Positions 47,029 to 56,939 of a stretch of DNA of 64,000 nucleotides are shown in pieces. The position numbers and the translations under genes are program-made. The notes beneath the pieces were generated by a model. That model did no database searches, was not told the DNA's origin, and worked only from the letters and a program-made list of their open reading frames with translations. This DNA comes from Isoetes taiwanensis (lineage: Eukaryota; Streptophyta; Lycopodiopsida; Isoetales; Isoetaceae): contig JAJEKV010000051.1 of NCBI GenBank assembly GCA_021234155.1, positions 5,460,698 to 5,524,697 on the forward strand, written 5' to 3'. Position 1 is the first letter of the stretch; every line of letters begins with the position of its first letter.

Positions 47029-48672
47029 TGTGACGTTCAAAGGGAATATACGCCATAAAGACGTATATTCCTGGACCCGTCACCATACAAGTCTACCTAG
47101 GTAGCCTTGTATGCCTTGGATAAGTGGCAAGGGGTGCACATCTAAGTTAATTGCTTAACTTAGATAACCTTAGGATAAGGCCCATTTCCACATGGCCTTA
47201 TCCTATTGGAGCAACCGCCACACGGCCTCATCCTAGTGGTGCCACGTGGCATCCCACGTGGACCCACACCTATATGAGCTCTAACCCTAACCCTAGACCC
47301 TTTTCCCTGACCTAGCACCTGAGCTCTCATCCACGTGCCCGAAACCCCGCTTTAAAGCACCGCTCGTCATAGTCTAGCCTCGAGCAAAATTCCCACGGAG
47401 GGTGTGTATGATCGTAGAGGGAGCAAGCCTTCGAACCACGTCTAGGAGCATGGAGACGCCAGGGATGGGAGGAAGCGCTCGAGGAGGTAGGTTGAGTAGA
47501 GTTCATGTTAGTTCATCCGAAGTTAGCACTCCGTGATGGGTTAGTGATTCGTGTCTAGAGTAGAGCCACCCTAGATCCTTTGTTGAACATCTTGAACCCT
47601 AATCAAGGAACCCTAACTGATAGTTAGATATGTATGATTAAGTTAAGATGTTCATATGATATTGTTCTTGATGATTATGTGATTATGGTTGATCATGTTG
47701 TTCCTCTTGTGTTGGGATCTGGGGTAGAGACCTAGGGCCATATGTAGTATGCTCCTAGTGTAGATCCCTTAGTTCCTATTAGTTCGACTTTGTGCATAGG
47801 AACCCACCGGGCTATGGAAGCTATGATGTGACTCAAAGACCACACAACGGGGCTAGAGGCAAGATGGAGGGTGGATCCCCGCCGAGTGGGGGCTTCGGGG
47901 GATCCCACAAGTGGGCTAGGCTTATGGTCGGTCACTTCGGTGTGGGCGAGCATGGGTCCCACACCTCCCAGGGCAATGGTGTCATGCCTCTCAAGAGTTG
48001 CAAGTGTCGGCTTGGCTCTTGTTTTGGGGGTTCACGCTCAGTGCGAATCGTGTGTGCCGCCCGCGATTCTCTAGCCAGCCTGGAGCCTCTAGACCCCGGA
48101 AGGGGAGATGCAACCCTTCCTACCTCGTCCGGACCCGGGGAGATGCAACCCGAGTAGTCCCGATGGGTGATGCCATGGGATTGCGTGATCCCGAAGGTTA
48201 GAGTCATGCCACGCCTTGATCTAGCCCATCCGCAGTATGCATGCACAGGGGGCGGGATGGAGTGGTCAACCCTAGCCATTGTCTTATGCCAGCCCCGCCA
48301 TTGTTATGATTCTGGTCGCTCTATCTTGAGGCCTATCCAAAGGCCGACTTCCTTTTCGTGGCTCCGAGCCACGGGTAGGAGCTCTCATGTTTTATGGCAT
48401 ATGATTATGTTCTTTGCATCTATGGATATGCGATTGAGCTACCCCTCGAGGTAGCATATTGTATTGTATTGCTAGTTCTGACGTGTTATGCTTCCGCTGT
48501 GATAGAAGCCCATAGGGGAAGGGCGCGCAAGACACCTTCGTGTCCCCTTCCCGCACTGCGGAGGATTCCAGAGTGCGGGATAGACGGAGGGCCTGTGCGG
48601 TTGATGAGCCGGACGGGGGATTTCCTGCCGAGTGTACGGCCGGGCGCCGTATGTTTAGCAGGGAGCGTCACA
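47029..48672 (+). repeat. 3' LTR
   Basis: It spans TGTGACG to CGTCACA. U3 contains three perfect inverted repeats: 47043-47071 (GGAATATACG/CGTATATTCC), 47142-47163 (CTAAGTTAA/TTAACTTAG) and 47172-47204 (AGGATAAGGCC/GGCCTTATCCT). Two CACGTG G-boxes lie at 47243 and 47255. TATATGAG is at 47271, followed by a telo-box-like CTAACCCTAACCCTAG. It is closely similar to the 5' LTR. Confidence 0.95.
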
Positions 48673-48677
48673 ATGTA
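48673..48677. repeat. Target-site duplication, right copy (ATGTA)
   Basis: ATGTA follows the 3' LTR end and equals 35517-35521. Confidence 0.95.
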
Positions 48678-48750
48678 CATTTAGTGACTTCGTAAATATG
48701 TGATGTTTGTTGATCTGATGCCTTTCCTCAGAGTAGTTTTCTTGTTGCAG

Positions 48751-48909
48751 ATTTGTGGCCATGGTTACTAACACTTGTGGACTTTCAGCGGGCCTCGGCC
48801 CCCAAGCATAAGGGCAACCCCCTCTTCTGGGATCTCCCTTATGTCTGGCTAAGCATTGGCATTGCCCTGGGGTTCAATTCCCTGATAGCCTCCCTTTGTG
48901 GTCTTACAG
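48751..48909 (+). CDS. Exon of an unidentified gene, downstream of the insertion
   Basis: After a TTGCAG acceptor the frame reads LWPWLLTLVDFQRASAPKHK, GNPLFWDLPYVWLSIGIALG and FNSLIASLCGLTG, ending at CTTACAG followed by GTATTG. The second half is hydrophobic, like a membrane segment. It lies beyond the 13-kb element from the exons at 34735-35410 and on the same strand, so it may belong to the same gene, with the element sitting in an intron. A TGA after the SLAGSADPGDLPP end of those exons leaves open that they are separate genes. Confidence 0.5.
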
Positions 48910-49344
48910 GTATTGTTCTTCGTCATGGCAAGCACTATGTATAGGGATCATCGAATGCATGCCACTGACTGTTGCAACTTGGAGTGGCAGTCAATGGCAC
49001 ATGTTCGATCTTCCCTATGCATGGAATTACTGTAACTATGAGGAGGCCTGACATTATCTTCAGATAAGATAGTTGGAGACGTCCTCTTCATGCTGTTCCA
49101 AATAAGCCCTAGGCATTGGATTGGAACTGGGGTTCGATTCCCCAGGCTCGTGTCATGTTGGAATCCTGTTGCTATGTTTGAGTTGTGCAGTACTGGATTG
49201 TATTAGTATGACACTATACTGTACAGATGCTAGTATACTATCTTAATCCATGGTATGTGGTCTTCAAGCGCCCCCTTTAAAATCAGATCAACAGGGGCCA
49301 GTTTGACTTCAGAAAGACTTCAGATGGGCGAACAGGATGTTATA

Positions 49345-49441
49345 TGGAAGGGCAACAACGAATGAATTCCAGACAGGCAGGGGCAGCTGGCTACTGCCAT
49401 CAGTCCTGCCTGTCTGGAATTCATGAGCTGTTGCCCTTCCA
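49345..49441 (+). ncRNA. Candidate MIRNA-like foldback
   Basis: The 37-base arms TGGAAGGGCAACA(ACGA)ATGAATTCC..GACAGGCAGG pair with the matching 3' arm with about four mismatches. The loop of about 23 bases holds a small inner stem (GGCAG/CTGCC). Length, near-perfect arms and a short loop resemble a young plant MIRNA precursor. A small foldback transposon is equally possible. I recognise no known miRNA. Confidence 0.35.
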
Positions 49442-50155
49442 CGACGTCAAGGAAAGGTATGGCAGAGACAATTTGGTGCAAATGCAGATTATTAGCAGGT
49501 ATGGCAAGAATAAAGTTATTTTTCTTTTTTTTTTTTTTATGTTTTATCTAATGATCTTAAGATTTGAGGCTGATCCGGTTCTAGGGCGTCCACGAAGCCG
49601 AAGATAGGACTGATCCGGTGCTATGGCTTCCAGGATTCGGTGAGGCTTCAGAAATCTTCAGCAAAGCTTCAACAAACATTTAGAAAACTTCGGCTATGGC
49701 TGCTCCGTTGGCTATGGCAATAATCAGAAAATACTCAGCAAATATTCCGTTGGTCAACAACGAACTGGCTGCAGGAGGTCATGCCAGAATGGAGCAACCA
49801 CTTTACATTCTTGGATAGAATGGTTGCCACATGGCAGTCTGCCATTGGCTCTCAAACAAGAATCAACACGAACTTTCCTTGACGTGTGGAGAGGGAATAT
49901 TCTATGAATTGTGCCACCATAAAAATAATTCACGCTTTGGCTATAATACACGCTTTGGCTTAAATTTGAAGTGAAGAGAAGAATAAGTTTTTAGGGCATC
50001 ACCAAAGAGCACTCCTTGTCACTAGGGGGCGCATGTAGCCCACATTTTATGAGGTCTACGTGGCATCCATCATCCACGACCGTATTATGTATTCCTCATG
50101 GGAGGGTTTTAAAAAGATACGTATAACAGTGGATCTCCTAGTTCGCTGATTTTTG
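49442..50155. other. Intergenic / upstream of the kinase gene
   Basis: It contains a T12 run (about 49528), short GGATCCGGT-type repeats around 49570-49640 (CTGATCCGGTTCTAGGGCGTC; CTGATCCGGTGCTATGGCTTC) and no recognised gene. The promoter of the kinase gene should lie here, but no TATA box was chosen with confidence. Confidence 0.4.
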
Positions 50156-53100
50156 ATGCATAAGGCTTTTAGTAAGGCATCGGGATCAGGTGTTGGAAGC
50201 TTTTCTAAGCTAATACTGCTTTTGTCAATTCTGACAATTACATTGCAACAAAACCAGGATCTCGCAAGGAAAGGAAACGTACCGGATGTCAAGGTAGGCA
50301 AGGAATTGATACCACTTAATCAGGAACGACTGGGAATAAACTTGCCATCCCGCTGGTTCAATGGGTGTATGGATCAAGTGGAGAAACGTGAAGAAACGGA
50401 AGATAAGATGTTGCAAAATTTGGATTCTGGGCTGGAGTCAGCAAGTAGAACTTTAGCTTCGGAAGCTCTCCAAAGTCAAGAGGAATTCGAGATTCGTTCA
50501 GGTGTGTAGTTGTTCATCTGATTGCAGTGCACAAGGTTAAACACGTAAAACTACGAAAACCAAAGTAGCTTCCTTCATGGATAGGTGGAAAATCAGTTTC
50601 CTCAAACTACGTAAGTTGGGTTACAATTTGTTGATGCAAGGGCCTTAAAAATGGCCTACAATTTCTCTTGAAGAATAATCACATTATGCTATATTCGGCA
50701 CATTCCCGTTTGCCTGCATTTATGGAATCTTAGTGAACTCATAAGACGTTACCACCAATGCGAGCAATTGCTACTCATTAAAAATATGTTGATGATGAGG
50801 GAATGTATTGATACATAAAAACATCCCGGAGGGTAAGACAATACTAGCGAATGCCACCGAACAAAATTTCAGTGAAGTATAATCAGTGTCATAGTTACAT
50901 AAAATAGCCGAGGCCTTAACACACGCAGCCCGAGAGTTTTATGGTCATCATCCATAACAAGCTAGGTGTTTATGGCCATTTGGCATAACAAACTAGTTTG
51001 CACCCTCAATGTGTTACTGGTGGGTAACATCACCACAACCTGATCTCAGTTATAAAACTCGAGGGCCAGTGGGTTAATGATGCATACCCAACAAAATTTC
51101 AGCGAAATATAATCAGTGTCATAGTTACATAAATAACCGAGGACGTATAATTTCGTAAGCTGAAGTTCAATCAAGCTTTGAATGTGAGAGAAGAAACTTT
51201 AGATTATTTTATATGATTCATGCGCTCAGTATTAATTACAAGAGGATGTGGCTATAGTATTTTAGAATCATTTCTGTCTAATGGAGAAATCTTAACTAAT
51301 ATAGACCATGGTATGTTTCTATTCTACATGATAGCCGAGTTCTCTATTTGCATTGATCAGTGGCATCCTCCATTACAGGTACAAATTATGAAACTCCAAA
51401 TGAAAATTATGGATCTGGAAGATTTGTTCCTGGAGGCCATGCTGAAGTTTCAGTGCTGGTAATTGTCGTTCTCAAAAGTCTTTGAGTTCCATCAAAAAAT
51501 TACACTTTGGTCTATGAGGGACTTGGACAGTACTATAGTGCGGGCGAAATGTAGCTTCAACTGCCTGGATTTATTTGATTGCCAACCCAAAAAAAAGATT
51601 CTTTGTAGCCTGTTGTAATTCCTTACAAAAAGAGCATGCATCAACCCTTCAGGTCCACAGTACAGCAAAAGCATGGGATTTATAGGACCTTCACCTGGAA
51701 ACAGTTCGAAGAAGTTTTGAGCTATTTGGTTAATTATCAGTTCCAGATGGCAGAAGTATAATGACCCATGGCCATGTCCAGAATCTAAGTTCATATCTTG
51801 ACTAGTGGTGGAGTATCTTAACAAAACAGCAAGGGAAAGGACTTGTATTTGTGTGCTGCTTATCTCCAATATTGCAGCAAAACAATAAGAAGCTGTTATA
51901 TGTATGACCACGATAAGTCCATTTTCTGGATGGCTGATTGGACCCTTGTTTTCCATGGGGTATCAGCAGGTCTACATGGGGTTATTGTTAAATATGGCAA
52001 TGCAATAAGAAACTTTTTTGCAGAAGCCAATGCCTGCATTGACATTGTCATTGTCATTGAATATGCATGTTAGCATGCAAGTTCTAGGACGATAGTAAGA
52101 ACTATGTAAAATGTATTTGCCATAAAGATTGATATATGCAAATTATAACTTCTGTTATTTTTTTGTTTCTAGCGCTTTGAGTAACGGGGTTCTCCTTGCA
52201 GCCTGTGAAAGATGGGTTGTTGCTTTGCTATGAGCTGATTCAACCGTTAACTCTGGAGAAAGTATTTCCCTTGCAACTTGCTCTAAATAATATGAAACAT
52301 GCATATTCCAAGTACGAAGATGGTATTTATTTTGGGAAGCCAGAGGATTTGTTATGGAAGTATAAATTGCAAAGAGGTATGGCAAGTTAATATATTTCTT
52401 TTTCTTTTTTATTAATGCTTATTGTATATGTAAAAGCTGTGTTGAGAAAATAGACTAGTGGGCGAGATGTACATATTTGTTCCTTGCATGCTTGTGTTGC
52501 ATGGGCAATTTTGGCCTTTTGTGCATCATCATGCCATTAAACTGCATGGCCATAACCTGTTTGCACTAGTGTTCTAATGTAGAACCTTTTTTTGTTGTAG
52601 ACGAGTGTTCCTTGAGGGATATGGCGATCCACAATTATCCTTTGGCATCCTGGCCCAAAACAATGGAAGCAAAGTTATTGGAAAATGTGTCAAACTTAAG
52701 AAGTATCACATCTATCTTACCTTCCAACAACCAGAGTTTACTCCGAGATCATCCGATTGCTTTTCTGGACTCGTCGCATTCTGACCAAGATTATGAGTAC
52801 AGGTATGCTTTATGTTGCTTTATCTACATTCTGGAGATTTTAAATGCAAATTAAAGTGTAAACCAAAAGTGTAAATACTATGTTGTGCCAACTCTGTGTG
52901 TGATGGACTAGAGTAGATCTATGTTTTGATATAAAGCAGTAGGTTCTTTTCTTGTTGCTATCTTCTTGATATTATCTAGTGCAAACCTGTTTTTGAGAAA
53001 CTCGAGGAAAACCTAGAATTCAAACAATTTTGGGATTGGATCAGTTATTGTCAACTATTTCTTAGTGCTTGGCTTTACTGGATACAGAGCAGAATCTAGT

Positions 53101-53266
53101 CTTTGTTTTAACCTTGGTAGTCAGTGATGCAGTATAGTTTTATTCTTAGATGGTACTATCATGACAGGTTATGCTATAGATGTGGCTTACTCGGGCTCAC
53201 CAAGGATGCAAAATGGCATCCTGCCACCAAGCATCTAAAGACACAACTTCGTTCTGTCAGGCAAGG
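50156..53266 (+). CDS. N-terminal exons of a multi-exon protein kinase gene
   Basis: Exons whose phases join in order: 50156-50501 (ATG; hydrophobic LILLLSILTITL at residues about 20-31, a possible signal or anchor; KGNVPDVKVGKELIPLNQER); 51379-51458 (NYGSGRFVPGGHAEVSVL); 52202-52376 (PVKDGLLLCYELIQPLTLEK, KYEDGIYFGKPEDLLWKYKL); 52601-52802 (ECSLRDMAIHNYPLASWPKT); about 53169-53266 (LCYRCGLLGLTKDAKWHPAT). The 52202, 52601 and 53169 exons join without a frame break, which supports them strongly. An exon between 51458 and 52202 may be missing from this list. The N-terminal domain is not recognised. The kinase domain follows. Confidence 0.65.
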
Positions 53267-53611
53267 GTGTCCTAGATCTGCCTATTGAAAATTACGTAGA
53301 AACATTAACAGGCCAAATGTTCAAGTACGAAGGGAATGTTGGACTTCTTTGAAGCTATAAACGTATAGCTTCTCAGTTTATTTAGGTTCATAGTCTTAGT
53401 TAGAAGAGTCTATGAATCTGATATCTAATCTGGCTAAGATATCATGTCATGCCTAGGGTAGCTAAAAAGTGTATTGGTGTACATAGATCTTTTCGATTTA
53501 GACGATTTTTCCTAGAAAGTCCGTCTGTCATCTCAATTTATCATTCATATGTAAATTATTCCAGTAATTGTATATTTTATTCGAAGTGTCACTTGAACAG
53601 TTATATTTTGA

Positions 53612-56487
53612 AGAGAAATTTTGCACGTGGGGCATTTGGCGAATTATGGCTGGCAGTTAGAAGGGAGTGCAATGCCACAAACAGCAAAATGGAGGATTCA
53701 CATGCCATAAATTACGATGAGATATTTGTCCTGAAGAAAATAATGGTCAGCCCATCCCATTCCCTATTATCGTTTTGTAACTTCAAAGGAAATATGCTAG
53801 TATAGAAAAACTAATTTCTTGTTGTATCACGTTTAACCTAAGTATGGAGAAATTAATCTTTTATTGTATCACATTGTTAAACAAAAGTCAGGCGAAGCAG
53901 CTTAACACCATTATAGTGCTTAAAATCCCTTCCTCTCAACATTTTATAGTCTGAGCCCACATGCTTGGTATGTCTTATTCCATTAACCATATAGCAGGAG
54001 TATACCATAGAATCTGTTTATTATTGTTTGTTAATCAGTATGAATTTGGTAGAAACATTGTCCACATTTACCTGCATTGGCCTATATTGGAAACAGGCTA
54101 GCGCTATGAATTAGATGGTTCACATGTATCGTCTATTTTCAAATTTCTCAATGGAAAAGGGTTTGAAGAACTAATGAACTGCATGCACAGGCTTTTATAG
54201 ATGCAATGTGCATTTTGTTAATTTGCATGAAAGCAGACATCCTTATTACTTTATAAAGCAGGTTTTGACATGCCTTTCTGTCACAGTCAAGTGCAGATGA
54301 CGCCAAGCATTTGAGTGGTCTTCGTGAAAAGTATTTCGGTGAAGTGTTCTTAAATGCATCTAAATCATCAGACCTGTCATCTCAAGGAACATGTATAAAT
54401 GATTGTGGAGTAAAGCGAGAACTTCAAAATGGATTGAGTAATATTGTTCGATACATTTCTTCATATGAGACGAAGGAAAAGGGGCTTTGGTTAATTTTTA
54501 AAATGGAGGGACAGTCTTTGTCAAAACTGCTATATGATGCAGAAGAGATTCCTGGGTTTCATTCAAAAACTGGAAAGTATAAGGTCTTAACATCATCGGC
54601 TTGGTGGAAGTGGCTAAGGACCACAAAGGCAGGCCAACAAGAAATGCAAAGTCTTCTGAGACAATTGGTAACACATGATTGTCCTTTCTGCTCTCTAACA
54701 TATCAAATTGTCCTTTGGATCTAAGTTAAGCCATAATATTTGCACCTAGAAAATTGCCATTTATTCTGCCATATATCACATAATAATTGTACGTGGATGG
54801 ATCCTGTAACCTCTATATCACACTTAATTTCTTGTAGGTGCATGCACTCTAATACAGGAGCATTGACCTAGGGAAAAGTCAAAGAAAAGCTATCTCTAGT
54901 CTCTCCCCTTTCAACTTGTGAATCATACTGCCATTTTGGGCTTGCTTGGGCGAGTTGATCATGATCTGCTAGCTGTGGTTACAGTAACGAGGTTCTGAAG
55001 CAAAATACTAGACAGTAGATTCTGTTGACTCCTGAAATGTGTGGGCAATCTCCTTGTTTATAGCCGGCACAAAAGTAACCATTGACCCATGATTTAGTTT
55101 CATGGTCTAGATCTAATGCATGTAGAGGCCATATTACAAGGCGGCGTGTACATGGCTTTATCTCACCAGAAAATGTACCAAGGCAAATTTGCGGAATCTA
55201 CCGTTTTCCTTAGAAGTATCTCAAACCATGTCACACAGAGTACTTATGCTGAGAAACCTTGGTAGATGCACTTTCTAATATGCTGGACTTATAAGCAGAA
55301 GTGTTTGTGGAATTACAAGAAATTGTTAATGTGGAAACTCATTTTAGTTGGAAGGGGGTTCTCTGAGATGTGCTGGATGGTCTGCTAGTTATAATCTTGT
55401 TGTAGATAATGCCTTTTTAGGTGAGGTTGTTTGCTACATTTCTCTCTCACATGTGATTCAGATGTGTGGCATAAGTGATGAAGTTTTGAAGAAAGTGTCA
55501 TATGCAGAAGCGCAAGCCTTAAGTAATGGTCCAATACAAGCAGATTTTGCAACATTCTTTCGAAGTAAGAAAAAAAGAAGGAATGTGTAGTCTGCTATTC
55601 GAGTAGAATGTAGAAGTTGAAGACTTGTTCAAGGGACTAACAACAAAAAATTCAAGAAAAACCAAGAAGCAGCATAATATCATCAAGATATCCATTCATG
55701 GAGAAATAAGAAAGGGTTCAGCTTGTAGAAAATATGATGTGGTTGTCTTGGATATTTTCGATTCAATATTTTCATTGGATTTAGAAAATAAAGTGGGCCT
55801 TATTTTCTCTTTATCTATATCTGTCTCCTCAAATGAACACCGATTTAAGTTCTACTTGTTCTGACTGTTTATATGTCGACCTTTTGCTATCTACAGTTAC
55901 TTGCTGTGAAGGCATGCCATGATCGCAATATCACTCATCGAGACATTAAGCCAGGTTCGTAATGCACACTTATTGTATGGTAGCTACATTAGTCCTCAAA
56001 TACACTTACTTTATGGTAGCTACATTAGTCCTCAAATGCATTACCAAACGCAAAGGCTTCTCAAAAGTGAAGCAATTTAGAATATCTGCAGAACAGTCTC
56101 GCATGTTGCAAGGTTTCTTGTTCTAGACAGGAATGAGAGATCACGTTTTTTAGTCTGTCAAGTAGATTTAGGTTGGACTCCATCTTTGATAGCTACATCA
56201 AGCTTGTTTTCACAGTTGAGCAGAAGGACCATGGTTGAATACCAAAATAAGAGAATATATACCCATGGCACTGGATCTGCAAGGGGATGTACAAGCACTT
56301 TTTTCCAATATCTGTAGTAGCTTGCCTATGTTTAGGAGTGGCTTAGCTAATGTAGCGTAAAGCCAGTTAGAGTTCTGTTTGAAAGGGATACTCTATGATA
56401 CTTCTATAAAGTTTAGTTTCTTGCATTTTGGATAATGAACTCATTTTATTTAATGGCAGAAAATTTGGTGGTTGGCAGTTTGGGCAA
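53612..56487 (+). CDS. Protein kinase exons: N-lobe to catalytic loop
   Basis: Exon 53612-53745: RNFARGAFGELWLAVRREC (Gly-rich loop with its first Gly replaced by Ala) and IFVLKKIM (catalytic Lys). Exon 54287-54667: HLSGLREKYFGEVFLNASKS, NIVRYISSYETKEKGLWLIF, QSLSKLLYDAEEIPGF, WWKWLRTTKAGQQEMQSLLR. Exon 55897-55954: LLAVKACHDRNITHRDIKP. Exon 56460-56487: ENLVVGSLG. Splice phases agree throughout (ATG|TCA, CAATTG|TTACTT, CCAG|AAAAT). The gene is an atypical Ser/Thr kinase. From memory, it resembles the kinase half of plant proteins related to PP2C-kinase fusions; this is unverified. LINE-D sits in the next intron. Confidence 0.85.
55348..55590 (+). other. Unassigned open segment within the kinase intron
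   Basis: Preceded by an acceptor-like TTTTAG, the frame reads LEGGSLRCAGWSASYNLVVD, FLGEVVCYISLSHVIQMCGI, SDEVLKKVSYAEAQALSNGP and ends FFRSKKKRRNV with a stop. It lies between the 54287 and 55897 kinase exons, which already join in phase without it. It may be an alternative last exon or a fragment of another gene. No family is recognised. Confidence 0.35.
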
Positions 56488-56939
56488 GTACTCAGTATTT
56501 AATATTTCCAAAGACAATATGCCTGCAAACCTGACATTGTACAGTAAAATGTTTCTACACCTAATGACTTCTGTCTGTTTTCATTAGCACAATAAAATGT
56601 CTGATGGATGAAGTAAAGCTACAACAAAATTTATATTAATGCTAGAAATTTGCATTAGCAGGAAATGTTTTTTTTTTCTTTTGTGTCTGGGGCATAACTA
56701 AAGTGTTTTATTAGAGGAGGGGTACAAATTATAGTTTTCACATAGGCATATGTTACCAAGAAAGAAAGAAAAAAAGAAAGAAAGATTTATTAACGTCCAC
56801 GTAAGACCCGAAGGGTCTATGAGACCATAACACATACAGAACTCAAGACCTCCAGGAGGAAAACCCTCCTGTTATCTAAAGTATGCAAACAAAATTTTTT
56901 AAGTTAACAAAAACTTAAAGTGAAAATCTAAGAATCTGC

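Larger units (their letters stand above)
35522..48672 (+). mobile_element. Full-length Ty3/gypsy chromovirus carrying an H3-like gene
   Basis: A 13.15-kb element with two LTRs of about 1643 bases (35522-37164 and 47029-48672), each bounded by TGTGACG...CGTCACA. It has a tRNA-iMet primer binding site, a purine-rich tract before the 3' LTR, and a perfect 5-bp target duplication. Internal order: H3-like ORF, two unknown ORFs, gag, protease, RT, RNase H, integrase, chromodomain remnant, structured 3' region. Extra genes 5' of gag are unusual. pol contains frameshifts, so this copy may be defective or poorly called. Confidence 0.95.

Noticed and set aside
49125..49150. T-arm-like CTGGGGTTCGATTCCCCAG suggesting a tRNA gene
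   Set aside because: No acceptor stem, D-arm or anticodon arm can be formed around it; the bases after the arm have no complement at the expected upstream position.
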